From Aquilaria yunnanensis (taxonomy: Eukaryota; Streptophyta; Magnoliopsida; Malvales; Thymelaeaceae): a stretch of 64,000 nt of DNA. Numbering within the stretch: position 1 is the first letter of the stretch; every line of letters starts with the position of its first letter. The position numbers and the translations under genes are program-made. This document shows positions 48,627 through 62,993 of the stretch, in pieces. The stretch is from positions 55,332,001-55,396,000 of the forward strand of contig CM077597.1 in NCBI GenBank assembly GCA_039654915.1, given 5' to 3'. A model generated the notes under the pieces. The model made no database searches, was not told the DNA's origin, and saw only the letters and a program-made list of their open reading frames with translations.

Positions 48627-51600
48627 CGGGTGCAACATGAGGACTTCCCGGCACGTCACCGATGCCAGTACTACTCTAGCCCAAGCACGCTTAACTGCGG
48701 AGTTCTGATGGGATCCGGTGCATTAGTGCTGGTATGATCGCATCCGTCAACTAACGCCGCTTATTTTCCATTATCCGTACCGGTCTTTTTCCCCTTCATC
48801 GTGAGTGCTACACGTCACGAACAAACCGTGGGGCTGATAAAGTGGGAAATTTTAATCCAGCAACTAGACCCGAAAAAGAAAATAGGGGATGCAACACGAG
48901 GACTTCCCGGCACGTCACCGATGCCAGTACTACTCTAGCCCAAGCACGCTTAACTGCGGAGTTCTGATGGGATCCGGTGCATTAGTGCTGGTATGATCGC
49001 ATCCGTCAACCAACGCCGCTTATTTTCCATTATCCGTACCGGTCTTTTTCCCCTTCATCGTGAGTGCTACACGTCACGAACAAACCGTGGGGCTGATAAA
49101 GTGGGAAATTTTAATCCAGCAACTAGACCCGAAAAAGAAAATAGGGGATGCAACACGAGGACTTCCCGGCACGTCACCGATGCCAGTACTACTCTCGCCC
49201 AAGCACGCTTAACTGCGGAGTTCTGATGGGATCCGGTGCATTAGTGCTGGTATGATCGCATCCGTCAACCAACGCCGCTTATTTTCCATTATCCGTAGTG
49301 GTCTTTTTCCCCTTCATCGTGAGTGCTACACGTCACGAACAAACCGTGGGGCTGATAAAGTGGGAAATTTTAATCCAGCAACTAGACCCGAAAAAGAAAA
49401 TAGGGGATGCAACACGAGGACTTCCCGGCACGTCACCGATGCCAGTACTACTCTCGCCCAAGCACGCTTAGCTGCGGAGTTCTGATGGGATCCGGTGCAT
49501 TAGTGCTGGTATGATCGCATCCGTCAACCAACGCCGCTTATTTTCCATTATCCGTAGTGGTCTTTTTCCCCTTCATCGTGAGTGCTACACGTCACGAACA
49601 AACCGTGGGGCTGATAAAGTGGGAAATTTTAATCCAGCAACTAGACCCGAAAAAGAAAATAGGGGATGCAACACGAGGACTTCCCGGCACGTCACCGATG
49701 CCAGTACTACTCTCGCCCAAGCACGCTTAACTGCGGAGTTCTGATGGGATCCGGTGCATTAGTGCTGGTATGATCGCATCCGTCAACCAACGCCGCTTAT
49801 TTTCCATTATCCGTAGTGGTCTTTTTCCCCTTCATCGTGAGTGCTACACGTCACGAACAAACCGTGGGGCTGATAAAGTGGGAAATTTTAATCCAGCAAC
49901 TAGACCCGAAAAAGAAAATAGGGGATGCAACACGAGGACTTCCCGGCACGTCACCGATGCCAGTACTACTCTAGCCCAAGCACGCTTAACTGCGGAGTTC
50001 TGATGGGATCCGGTGCATTAGTGCTGGTATGATCGCATCCGTCAACCAACGCCGCTTATTTTCCATTATCCGTACCGGTCTTTTTCCCCTTCATCGTGAG
50101 TGCTACACGTCACGAACAAACCGTGGGGCTGATAAAGTGGGAAATTTTAATCCAGCAACTAGACCCGAAAAAGAAAATAGGGGATGCAACACGAGGACTT
50201 CCCGGCACGTCACCGATGCCAGTACTACTCTCGCCCAAGCACGCTTAACTGCGGAGTTCTGATGGGATCCGGTGCATTAGTGCTGGTATGATCGCATCCG
50301 TCAACCAACGCCGCTTATTTTCCATTATCCGTAGTGGTCTTTTTCCCCTTCATCGTGAGTGCTACACGTCACGAACAAACCGTGGGGCTGATAAAGTGGG
50401 AAATTTTAATCCAGCAACTAGACCCGAAAAAGAAAATAGGGGATGCAACACGAGGACTTCCCGGCACGTCACCGATGCCAGTACTACTCTCGCCCAAGCA
50501 CGCTTAACTGCGGAGTTCTGATGGGATCCGGTGCATTAGTGCTGGTATGATCGCATCCGTCAACCAACGCCGCTTATTTTCCATTATCCGTAGTGGTCTT
50601 TTTCCCCTTCATCGTGAGTGCTACACGTCACGAACAAACCGTGGGGCTGATAAAGTGGGAAATTTTAATCCAGCAACTAGACCCGAAAAAGAAAATAGGG
50701 GATGCAACACGAGGACTTCCCGGCACGTCACCGATGCCAGTACTACTCTCGCCCAAGCACGCTTAACTGCGGAGTTCTGATGGGATCCGGTGCATTAGTG
50801 CTGGTATGATCGCATCCGTCAACCAACGCCGCTTATTTTCCATTATCCGTAGTGGTCTTTTTCCCCTTCATCGTGAGTGCTACACGTCACGAACAAACCG
50901 TGGGGCTGATAAAGTGGGAAATTTTAATCCAGCAACTAGACCCGAAAAAGAAAATAGGGGATGCAACACGAGGACTTCCCGGCACGTCACCGATGCCAGT
51001 ACTACTCTAGCCCAAGCACGCTTAACTGCGGAGTTCTGATGGGATCCGGTGCATTAGTGCTGGTATGATCGCATCCGTCAACCAACGCCGCTTATTTTCC
51101 ATTATCCGTACCGGTCTTTTTCCCCTTCATCGTGAGTGCTACACGTCACGAACAAACCGTGGGGCTGATAAAGTGGGAAATTTTAATCCAGCAACTAGAC
51201 CCGAAAAAGAAAATAGGGGATGCAACACGAGGACTTCCCGGCACGTCACCGATGCCAGTACTACTCTCGCCCAAGCACGCTTAACTGCGGAGTTCTGATG
51301 GGATCCGGTGCATTAGTGCTGGTATGATCGCATCCGTCAACCAACGCCGCTTATTTTCCATTATCCGTAGTGGTCTTTTTCCCCTTCATCGTGAGTGCTA
51401 CACGTCACGAACAAACCGTGGGGCTGATAAAGTGGGAAATTTTAATCCAGCAACTAGACCCGAAAAAGAAAATAGGGGATGCAACACGAGGACTTCCCGG
51501 CACGTCACCGATGCCAGTACTACTCTAGCCCAAGCACGCTTAACTGCGGAGTTCTGATGGGATCCGGTGCATTAGTGCTGGTATGATCGCATCCGTCAAC

Positions 51601-52630
51601 CAACGCCGCTTATTTTCCATTATCCGTACCGGTCTTTTTCCCCTTCATCGTGAGTGCTACACGTCACGAACAAACCGTGGGGCTGATAAAGTGGGAAATT
51701 TTAATCCAGCAACTAGACCCGAAAAAGAAAATAGGGGATGCAACACGAGGACTTCCCGGCACGTCACCGATGCCAGTACTACTCTCGCCCAAGCACGCTT
51801 AACTGCGGAGTTCTGATGGGATCCGGTGCATTAGTGCTGGTATGATCGCATCCGTCAACCAACGCCGCTTATTTTCCATTATCCGTAGTGGTCTTTTTCC
51901 CCTTCATCGTGAGTGCTACACGTCACGAACAAACCGTGGGGCTGATAAAGTGGGAAATTTTAATCCAGCAACTAGACCCGAAAAAGAAAATAGGGGATGC
52001 AACACGAGGACTTCCCGGCACGTCACCGATGCCAGTACTACTCTCGCCCAAGCACGCTTAACTGCGGAGTTCTGATGGGATCCGGTGCATTAGTGCTGGT
52101 ATGATCGCATCCGTCAACCAACGCCGCTTATTTTCCATTATCCGTAGTGGTCTTTTTCCCCTTCATCGTGAGTGCTACACGTCACGAACAAACCGTGGGG
52201 CTGATAAAGTGGGAAATTTTAATCCAGCAACTAGACCCGAAAAAGAAAATAGGGGATGCAACACGAGGACTTCCCGGCACGTCACCGATGCCAGTACTAC
52301 TCTCGCCCAAGCACGCTTAACTGCGGAGTTCTGATGGGATCCGGTGCATTAGTGCTGGTACGATCGCATCCGTCAACCAACGCCGCTTATTTTCCATTAT
52401 CCGTAGTGGTCTTTTTCCCCTTCATCGTGAGTGCTACACGTCACGAACAAACCGTGGGGCTGATAAAGTGGGAAATTTTAATCCAGCAACTAGACCCGAA
52501 AAAGAAAATAGGGGATGCAACACGAGGACTTCCCGGCACGTCACCGATGCCAGTACTACTCTCGCCCAAGCACGCTTAACTGCGGAGTTCTGATGGGATC
52601 CGGTGCATTAGTGCTGGTATGATCGCATCC
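48627..52630 (-). rRNA. 5S rRNA gene block 8 (16 genes), second 4226-bp block
   Basis: Gene 5' ends: 48745, 49004, 49263, 49522, 49781, 50040, 50299, 50558, 50817, 51076, 51335, 51594, 51853, 52112, 52371, 52630. Every marker I followed in block 7 recurs at exactly +4226: the CCCTTTATCG variant, the GGTTATCT insert, four mosaic genes (49004, 50040, 51076, 51594) and T52C (49522). The one difference I found is gene 52371, which has A11G (ACGATCGC in place of ATGATCGC on the plus strand). Confidence 0.95.
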
Positions 52631-52852
52631 GTCAACCAACGCCGCTTATTTTCCATTATCCGTAGTGGTCTTTTTCCCCTTCATCGTGAGTGCTACACGT
52701 CACGAAAGAACCGTGGGGCCGATAAAGTGGGACATTTTAATCCAGCAACTAGTCAGAAAACTTGGTAGAAATTCTGAAACATAATTTTGAGCCCCGGTTC
52801 TCTCCCACGAACAGAGAAACCAGAAGCAAAACCGACCCGAAAAAGAAAATAA

Positions 52853-55800
52853 CGGGTGCAACATGAGGACTTCCCGGCACGTCACCGATGCCAGTACTAC
52901 TCTAGCCCAAGCACGCTTAACTGCGGAGTTCTGATGGGATCCGGTGCATTAGTGCTGGTATGATCGCATCCGTCAACTAACGCCGCTTATTTTCCATTAT
53001 CCGTAGTGGTCTTTTTCCCCTTCATCGTGAGTGCTACACGTCACGAACAAACCGTGGGGCTGATAAAGTGGGAAATTTTAATCCAGCAACTAGACCCGAA
53101 AAAGAAAATAGGGGATGCAACACGAGGACTTCCCGGCACGTCACCGATGCCAGTACTACTCTCGCCCAAGCACGCTTAACTGCGGAGTTCTGATGGGATC
53201 CGGTGCATTAGTGCTGGTATGATCGCATCCGTCAACCAACGCCGCTTATTTTCCATTATCCGTAGTGGTCTTTTTCCCCTTCATCGTGAGTGCTACACGT
53301 CACGAACAAACCGTGGGGCTGATAAAGTGGGAAATTTTAATCCAGCAACTAGACCCGAAAAAGAAAATAGGGGATGCAACACGAGGACTTCCCGGCACGT
53401 CACCGATGCCAGTACTACTCTCGCCCAAGCACGCTTAACTGCGGAGTTCTGATGGGATCCGGTGCATTAGTGCTGGTATGATCGCATCCGTCAACCAACG
53501 CCGCTTATTTTCCATTATCCGTAGTGGTCTTTTTCCCCTTCATCGTGAGTGCTACACGTCACGAACAAACCGTGGGGCTGATAAAGTGGGAAATTTTAAT
53601 CCAGCAACTAGACCCGAAAAAGAAAATAGGGGATGCAACACGAGGACTTCCCGGCACGTCACCGATGCCAGTACTACTCTCGCCCAAGCACGCTTAACTG
53701 CGGAGTTCTGATGGGATCCGGTGCATTAGTGCTGGTATGATCGCATCCGTCAACCAACGCCGCTTATTTTCCATTATCCGTAGTGGTCTTTTTCCCCTTC
53801 ATCGTGAGTGCTACACGTCACGAACAAACCGTGGGGCTGATAAAGTGGGAAATTTTAATCCAGCAACTAGACCCGAAAAAGAAAATAGGGGATGCAACAC
53901 GAGGACTTCCCGGCACGTCACCGATGCCAGTACTACTCTCGCCCAAGCACGCTTAACTGCGGAGTTCTGATGGGATCCGGTGCATTAGTGCTGGTATGAT
54001 CGCATCCGTCAACCAACGCCGCTTATTTTCCATTATCCGTAGTGGTCTTTTTCCCCTTCATCGTGAGTGCTACACGTCACGAACAAACCGTGGGGCTGAT
54101 AAAGTGGGAAATTTTAATCCAGCAACTAGACCCGAAAAAGAAAATAGGGGATGCAACACGAGGACTTCCCGGCACGTCACCGATGCCAGTACTACTCTCG
54201 CCCAAGCACGCTTAACTGCGGAGTTCTGATGGGATCCGGTGCATTAGTGCTGGTATGATCGCATCCGTCAACCAACGCCGCTTATTTTCCATTATCCGTA
54301 GTGGTCTTTTTCCCCTTCATCGTGAGTGCTACACGTCACGAACAAACCGTGGGGCTGATAAAGTGGGAAATTTTAATCCAGCAACTAGACCCGAAAAAGA
54401 AAATAGGGGATGCAACACGAGGACTTCCCGGCACGTCACCGATGCCAGTACTACTCTCGCCCAAGCACGCTTAACTGCGGAGTTCTGATGGGATCCGGTG
54501 CATTAGTGCTGGTATGATCGCATCCGTCAACCAACGCCGCTTATTTTCCATTATCCGTAGTGGTCTTTTTCCCCTTCATCGTGAGTGCTACACGTCACGA
54601 AAGAACCGTGGGGCCGATAAAGTGGGACATTTTAATCCAGCAACTAGTCAGAAAACTTGGTAGAAATTCTGAAACATAATTTTGAGCCCCGGTTCTCTCC
54701 CACGAACAGAGAAACCAGAAGCAAAACCGACCCGAAAAAGAAAATAACGGGTGCAACATGAGGACTTCCCGGCACGTCACCGATGCCAGTACTACTCTAG
54801 CCCAAGCACGCTTAACTGCGGAGTTCTGATGGGATCCGGTGCATTAGTGCTGGTATGATCGCATCCGTCAACTAACGCCGCTTATTTTCCATTATCCGTA
54901 CCGGTCTTTTTCCCCTTCATCGTGAGTGCTACACGTCACGAACAAACCGTGGGGCTGATAAAGTGGGAAATTTTAATCCAGCAACTAGACCCGAAAAAGA
55001 AAATAGGGGATGCAACACGAGGACTTCCCGGCACGTCACCGATGCCAGTACTACTCTCGCCCAAGCACGCTTAACTGCGGAGTTCTGATGGGATCCGGTG
55101 CATTAGTGCTGGTATGATCGCATCCGTCAACCAACGCCGCTTATTTTCCATTATCCGTAGTGGTCTTTTTCCCCTTCATCGTGAGTGCTACACGTCACGA
55201 ACAAACCGTGGGGCTGATAAAGTGGGAAATTTTAATCCAGCAACTAGACCCGAAAAAGAAAATAGGGGATGCAACACGAGGACTTCCCGGCACGTCACCG
55301 ATGCCAGTACTACTCTCGCCCAAGCACGCTTAACTGCGGAGTTCTGATGGGATCCGGTGCATTAGTGCTGGTATGATCGCATCCGTCAACCAACGCCGCT
55401 TATTTTCCATTATCCGTAGTGGTCTTTTTCCCCTTCATCGTGAGTGCTACACGTCACGAACAAACCGTGGGGCTGATAAAGTGGGAAATTTTAATCCAGC
55501 AACTAGACCCGAAAAAGAAAATAGGGGATGCAACACGAGGACTTCCCGGCACGTCACCGATGCCAGTACTACTCTCGCCCAAGCACGCTTAACTGCGGAG
55601 TTCTGATGGGATCCGGTGCATTAGTGCTGGTATGATCGCATCCGTCAACCAACGCCGCTTATTTTCCATTATCCGTAGTGGTCTTTTTCCCCTTCATCGT
55701 GAGTGCTACACGTCACGAAAGAACCGTGGGGCCGATAAAGTGGGACATTTTAATCCAGCAACTAGTCAGAAAACTTGGTAGAAATTCTGAAACATAATTT

Positions 55801-58800
55801 TGAGCCCCGGTTATCTCCCACGAACAGAGAAACCAGAAGCAAAACCGACCCGAAAAAGAAAATAACGGGTGCAACATGAGGACTTCCCGGCACGTCACCG
55901 ATGCCAGTACTACTCTAGCCCAAGCACGCTTAACTGCGGAGTTCTGATGGGATCCGGTGCATTAGTGCTGGTATGATCGCATCCGTCAACTAACGCCGCT
56001 TATTTTCCATTATCCGTACCGGTCTTTTTCCCCTTCATCGTGAGTGCTACACGTCACGAACAAACCGTGGGGCTGATAAAGTGGGAAATTTTAATCCAGC
56101 AACTAGACCCGAAAAAGAAAATAGGGGATGCAACACGAGGACTTCCCGGCACGTCACCGATGCCAGTACTACTCTCGCCCAAGCATGCTTAACTGCGGAG
56201 TTCTGATGGGATCCGGTGCATTAGTGCTGGTATGATCGCATCCGTCAACCAACGCCGCTTATTTTCCATTATCCGTAGTGGTCTTTTTCCCCTTCATCGT
56301 GAGTGCTACACGTCACGAACAAACCGTGGGGCTGATAAAGTGGGAAATTTTAATCCAGCAACTAGACCCGAAAAAGAAAATAGGGGATGCAACACGAGGA
56401 CTTCCCGGCACGTCACCGATGCCAGTACTACTCTCGCCCAAGCACGCTTAACTGCGGAGTTCTGATGGGATCCGGTGCATTAGTGCTGGTATGATCGCAT
56501 CCGTCAACCAACGCCGCTTATTTTCCATTATCCGTAGTGGTCTTTTTCCCCTTCATCGTGAGTGCTACACGTCACGAACAAACCGTGGGGCTGATAAAGT
56601 GGGAAATTTTAATCCAGCAACTAGACCCGAAAAAGAAAATAGGGGATGCAACACGAGGACTTCCCGGCACGTCACCGATGACAGTACTACTCTCGCCCAA
56701 GCACGCTTAACTGCGGAGTTCTGATGGGATCCGGTGCATTAGTGCTGGTATGATCGCATCCGTCAACCAACGCCGCTTATTTTCCATTATCCGTAGTGGT
56801 CTTTTTCCCCTTCATCGTGAGTGCTACACGTCACGAACAAACCGTGGGGCTGATAAAGTGGGAAATTTTAATCCAGCAACTAGACCCGAAAAAGAAAATA
56901 GGGGATGCAACACGAGGACTTCCCGGCACGTCACCGATGCCAGTACTACTCTCGCCCAAGCACGCTTAACTGCGGAGTTCTGATGGGATCCGGTGCATTA
57001 GTGCTGGTATGATCGCATCCGTCAACCAACGCCGCTTATTTTCCATTATCCGTAGTGGTCTTTTTCCCCTTCATCGTGAGTGCTACACGTCACGAACAAA
57101 CCGTGGGGCTGATAAAGTGGGAAATTTTAATCCAGCAACTAGACCCGAAAAAGAAAATAGGGGATGCAACACGAGGACTTCCCGGCACGTCACCGATGCC
57201 AGTACTACTCTCGCCCAAGCACGCTTAACTGCGGAGTTCTGATGGGATCCGGTGCATTAGTGCTGGTATGATCGCATCCGTCAACCAACGCCGCTTATTT
57301 TCCATTATCCGTAGTGGTCTTTTTCCCCTTCATCGTGAGTGCTACACGTCACGAACAAACCGTGGGGCTGATAAAGTGGGAAATTTTAATCCAGCAACTA
57401 GACCCGAAAAAGAAAATAGGGGATGCAACACGAGGACTTCCCGGCACGTCACCGATGCCAGTACTACTCTCGCCCAAGCACGCTTAACTGCGGAGTTCTG
57501 ATGGGATCCGGTGCATTAGTGCTGGTATGATCGCATCCGTCAACCAACGCCGCTTATTTTCCATTATCCGTAGTGGTCTTTTTCCCCTTTATCGTGAGTG
57601 CTACACGTCACGAAAGAACCGTGGGGCCGATAAAGTGGGACATTTTAATCCAGCAACTAGTCAGAAAACTTGGTAGAAATTCTGAAACATAATTTTGAGC
57701 CCCGGTTATCTCCCACGAACAGAGAAACCAGAAGCAAAACCGACCCGAAAAAGAAAATAACGGGTGCAACATGAGGACTTCCCGGCACGTCACCGATGCC
57801 AGTACTACTCTAGCCCAAGCACGCTTAACTGCGGAGTTCTGATGGGATCCGGTGCATTAGTGCTGGTATGATCGCATCCGTCAACTAACGCCGCTTATTT
57901 TCCATTATCCGTACCGGTCTTTTTCCCCTTCATCGTGAGTGCTACACGTCACGAACAAACCGTGGGGCTGATAAAGTGGGAAATTTTAATCCAGCAACTA
58001 GACCCGAAAAAGAAAATAGGGGATGCAACACGAGGACTTCCCGGCACGTCACCGATGCCAGTACTACTCTAGCCCAAGCACGCTTAACTGCGGAGTTCTG
58101 ATGGGATCCGGTGCATTAGTGCTGGTATGATCGCATCCGTCAACCAACGCCGCTTATTTTCCATTATCCGTACCGGTCTTTTTCCCCTTCATCGTGAGTG
58201 CTACACGTCACGAACAAACCGTGGGGCTGATAAAGTGGGAAATTTTAATCCAGCAACTAGACCCGAAAAAGAAAATAGGGGATGCAACACGAGGACTTCC
58301 CGGCACGTCACCGATGCCAGTACTACTCTCGCCCAAGCACGCTTAACTGCGGAGTTCTGATGGGATCCGGTGCATTAGTGCTGGTATGATCGCATCCGTC
58401 AACCAACGCCGCTTATTTTCCATTATCCGTAGTGGTCTTTTTCCCCTTCATCGTGAGTGCTACACGTCACGAACAAACCGTGGGGCTGATAAAGTGGGAA
58501 ATTTTAATCCAGCAACTAGACCCGAAAAAGAAAATAGGGGATGCAACACGAGGACTTCCCGGCACGTCACCGATGCCAGTACTACTCTCGCCCAAGCACG
58601 CTTAACTGCGGAGTTCTGATGGGATCCGGTGCATTAGTGCTGGTATGATCGCATCCGTCAACCAACGCCGCTTATTTTCCATTATCCGTAGTGGTCTTTT
58701 TCCCCTTCATCGTGAGTGCTACACGTCACGAACAAACCGTGGGGCTGATAAAGTGGGAAATTTTAATCCAGCAACTAGACCCGAAAAAGAAAATAGGGGA

Positions 58801-61800
58801 TGCAACACGAGGACTTCCCGGCACGTCACCGATGCCAGTACTACTCTCGCCCAAGCACGCTTAACTGCGGAGTTCTGATGGGATCCGGTGCATTAGTGCT
58901 GGTATGATCGCATCCGTCAACCAACGCCGCTTATTTTCCATTATCCGTAGTGGTCTTTTTCCCCTTCATCGTGAGTGCTACACGTCACGAACAAACCGTG
59001 GGGCTGATAAAGTGGGAAATTTTAATCCAGCAACTAGACCCGAAAAAGAAAATAGGGGATGCAACACGAGGACTTCCCGGCACGTCACCGATGCCAGTAC
59101 TACTCTCGCCCAAGCACGCTTAACTGCGGAGTTCTGATGGGATCCGGTGCATTAGTGCTGGTATGATCGCATCCGTCAACCAACGCCGCTTATTTTCCAT
59201 TATCCGTAGTGGTCTTTTTCCCCTTCATCGTGAGTGCTACACGTCACGAACAAACCGTGGGGCTGATAAAGTGGGAAATTTTAATCCAGCAACTAGACCC
59301 GAAAAAGAAAATAGGGGATGCAACACGAGGACTTCCCGGCACGTCACCGATGACAGTACTACTCTCGCCCAAGCACGCTTAACTGCGGAGTTCTGATGGG
59401 ATCCGGTGCATTAGTGCTGGTATGATCGCATCCGTCAACCAACGCCGCTTATTTTCCATTATCCGTAGTGGTCTTTTTCCCCTTCATCGTGAGTGCTACA
59501 CGTCACGAACAAACCGTGGGGCTGATAAAGTGGGAAATTTTAATCCAGCAACTAGACCCGAAAAAGAAAATAGGGGATGCAACACGAGGACTTCCCGGCA
59601 CGTCACCGATGCCAGTACTACTCTCGCCCAAGCACGCTTAACTGCGGAGTTCTGATGGGATCCGGTGCATTAGTGCTGGTATGATCGCATCCGTCAACCA
59701 ACGCCGCTTATTTTCCATTATCCGTAGTGGTCTTTTTCCCCTTCATCGTGAGTGCTACACGTCACGAACAAACCGTGGGGCTGATAAAGTGGGAAATTTT
59801 AATCCAGCAACTAGACCCGAAAAAGAAAATAGGGGATGCAACACGAGGACTTCCCGGCACGTCACCGATGACAGTACTACTCTCGCCCAAGCACGCTTAA
59901 CTGCGGAGTTCTGATGGGATCCGGTGCATTAGTGCTGGTATGATCGCATCCGTCAACCAACGCCGCTTATTTTCCATTATCCGTAGTGGTCTTTTTCCCC
60001 TTCATCGTGAGTGCTACACGTCACGAACAAACCGTGGGGCTGATAAAGTGGGAAATTTTAATCCAGCAACTAGACCCGAAAAAGAAAATAGGGGATGCAA
60101 CACGAGGACTTCCCGGCACGTCACCGATGCCAGTACTACTCTCGCCCAAGCACGCTTAACTGCGGAGTTCTGATGGGATCCGGTGCATTAGTGCTGGTAT
60201 GATCGCATCCGTCAACCAACGCCGCTTATTTTCCATTATCCGTAGTGGTCTTTTTCCCCTTCATCGTGAGTGCTACACGTCACGAACAAACCGTGGGGCT
60301 GATAAAGTGGGAAATTTTAATCCAGCAACTAGACCCGAAAAAGAAAATAGGGGATGCAACACGAGGACTTCCCGGCACGTCACCGATGCCAGTACTACTC
60401 TCGCCCAAGCACGCTTAACTGCGGAGTTCTGATGGGATCCGGTGCATTAGTGCTGGTATGATCGCATCCGTCAACCAACGCCGCTTATTTTCCATTATCC
60501 GTAGTGGTCTTTTTCCCCTTCATCGTGAGTGCTACACGTCACGAACAAACCGTGGGGCTGATAAAGTGGGAAATTTTAATCCAGCAACTAGACCCGAAAA
60601 AGAAAATAGGGGATGCAACACGAGGACTTCCCGGCACGTCACCGATGACAGTACTACTCTCGCCCAAGCACGCTTAACTGCGGAGTTCTGATGGGATCCG
60701 GTGCATTAGTGCTGGTATGATCGCATCCGTCAACCAACGCCGCTTATTTTCCATTATCCGTAGTGGTCTTTTTCCCCTTCATCGTGAGTGCTACACGTCA
60801 CGAACAAACCGTGGGGCTGATAAAGTGGGAAATTTTAATCCAGCAACTAGACCCGAAAAAGAAAATAGGGGATGCAACACGAGGACTTCCCGGCACGTCA
60901 CCGATGCCAGTACTACTCTCGCCCAAGCACGCTTAACTGCGGAGTTCTGATGGGATCCGGTGCATTAGTGCTGGTATGATCGCATCCGTCAACCAACGCC
61001 GCTTATTTTCCATTATCCGTAGTGGTCTTTTTCCCCTTCATCGTGAGTGCTACACGTCACGAACAAACCGTGGGGCTGATAAAGTGGGAAATTTTAATCC
61101 AGCAACTAGACCCGAAAAAGAAAATAGGGGATGCAACACGAGGACTTCCCGGCACGTCACCGATGCCAGTACTACTCTCGCCCAAGCACGCTTAACTGCG
61201 GAGTTCTGATGGGATCCGGTGCATTAGTGCTGGTATGATCGCATCCGTCAACCAACGCCGCTTATTTTCCATTATCCGTAGTGGTCTTTTTCCCCTTCAT
61301 CGTGAGTGCTACACGTCACGAACAAACCGTGGGGCTGATAAAGTGGGAAATTTTAATCCAGCAACTAGACCCGAAAAAGAAAATAGGGGATGCAACACGA
61401 GGACTTCCCGGCACGTCACCGATGCCAGTACTACTCTCGCCCAAGCACGCTTAACTGCGGAGTTCTGATGGGATCCGGTGCATTAGTGCTGGTATGATCG
61501 CATCCGTCAACCAACGCCGCTTATTTTCCATTATCCGTAGTGGTCTTTTTCCCCTTCATCGTGAGTGCTACACGTCACGAACAAACCGTGGGGCTGATAA
61601 AGTGGGAAATTTTAATCCAGCAACTAGACCCGAAAAAGAAAATAGGGGATGCAACACGAGGACTTCCCGGCACGTCACCGATGCCAGTACTACTCTCGCC
61701 CAAGCACGCTTAACTGCGGAGTTCTGATGGGATCCGGTGCATTAGTGCTGGTATGATCGCATCCGTCAACCAACGCCGCTTATTTTCCATTATCCGTAGT

Positions 61801-62541
61801 GGTCTTTTTCCCCTTCATCGTGAGTGCTACACGTCACGAACAAACCGTGGGGCTGATAAAGTGGGAAATTTTAATCCAGCAACTAGACCCGAAAAAGAAA
61901 ATAGGGGATGCAACACGAGGACTTCCCGGCACGTCACCGATGCCAGTACTACTCTCGCCCAAGCACGCTTAACTGCGGAGTTCTGATGGGATCCGGTGCA
62001 TTAGTGCTGGTATGATCGCATCCGTCAACCAACGCCGCTTATTTTCCATTATCCGTAGTGGTCTTTTTCCCCTTCATCGTGAGTGCTACACGTCACGAAC
62101 AAACCGTGGGGCTGATAAAGTGGGAAATTTTAATCCAGCAACTAGACCCGAAAAAGAAAATAGGGGATGCAACACGAGGACTTCCCGGCACGTCACCGAT
62201 GCCAGTACTACTCTCGCCCAAGCACGCTTAACTGCGGAGTTCTGATGGGATCCGGTGCATTAGTGCTGGTATGATCGCATCCGTCAACCAACGCCGCTTA
62301 TTTTCCATTATCCGTAGTGGTCTTTTTCCCCTTCATCGTGAGTGCTACACGTCACGAACAAACCGTGGGGCTGATAAAGTGGGAAATTTTAATCCAGCAA
62401 CTAGACCCGAAAAAGAAAATAGGGGATGCAACACGAGGACTTCCCGGCACGTCACCGATGCCAGTACTACTCTCGCCCAAGCACGCTTAACTGCGGAGTT
62501 CTGATGGGATCCGGTGCATTAGTGCTGGTATGATCGCATCC
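52853..62541 (-). rRNA. 5S rRNA gene block 9 (37 genes), short-unit rich
   Basis: Gene 5' ends: 52971, 53230, 53489, 53748, 54007, 54266, 54525, 54866, 55125, 55384, 55643, 55984, 56243, 56502, 56761, 57020, 57279, 57538, 57879, 58138, 58397, 58656, 58915, 59174, 59433, 59692, 59951, 60210, 60469, 60728, 60987, 61246, 61505, 61764, 62023, 62282, 62541. The units after 57527 start like block 7 (CCCTTTATCG, GGTTATCT, mosaic gene 58138) and then diverge. Genes 56761, 59433, 59951 and 60728 have G81T. Gene 56243 has G58A, which breaks a helix II pair. After 57879 there are eighteen short units in a row, the longest such run here. Confidence 0.95.
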
Positions 62542-62882
62542 GTCAACCAACGCCGCTTATTTTCCATTATCCGTAGTGGTCTTTTTCCCCTTCATCGTGA
62601 GTGCTACACGTCACGAAAGAACCGTGGGGCCGATAAAGTGGGACATTTTAATCCAGCAACTAGTCAGAAAACTTGGTAGAAATTCTGAAACATAATTTTG
62701 AGCCCCGGTTATCTGCCACAAACAGAGAAACCAGAAGCAAAACCGACCCGAAAAAGAAAATAGGGGATGCAACACGAGGACTTCCCGGCACGTCACCGAT
62801 GCCAGTACTACTCTCGCCCAAGCACGCTTAACTGCGGAGTTCTGATGGGATCCGGTGCATTAGTGCTGGTATGATCGCATCC

Positions 62883-62993
62883 GTCAACAAACGCCGCTTA
62901 TTTTCCATTATCCGTACCGGTCTTTTTCCCCTTCATCGTGAGGACTTCCCGGCACGTCACCGATGCCAGTACTAGACCCGAAAAAGAAAATAG
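62883..62993 (-). other. Rearranged spacer containing an ectopic 36-bp 5S fragment
   Basis: This spacer is only 111 bp, giving a 230-bp unit. After CTTCATCG it passes directly into TGAGGACTTCCC and continues through 5S gene sequence to CCAGTACTA (62939-62974), then into GACCCGAAAAAG of the normal terminator region. The middle of the spacer is missing and a piece of 5S 3' half replaces it. Both junctions lie in short shared words (TGAG and ACTA). The fragment has the same orientation as the genes but is too short to be one. Confidence 0.88.
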
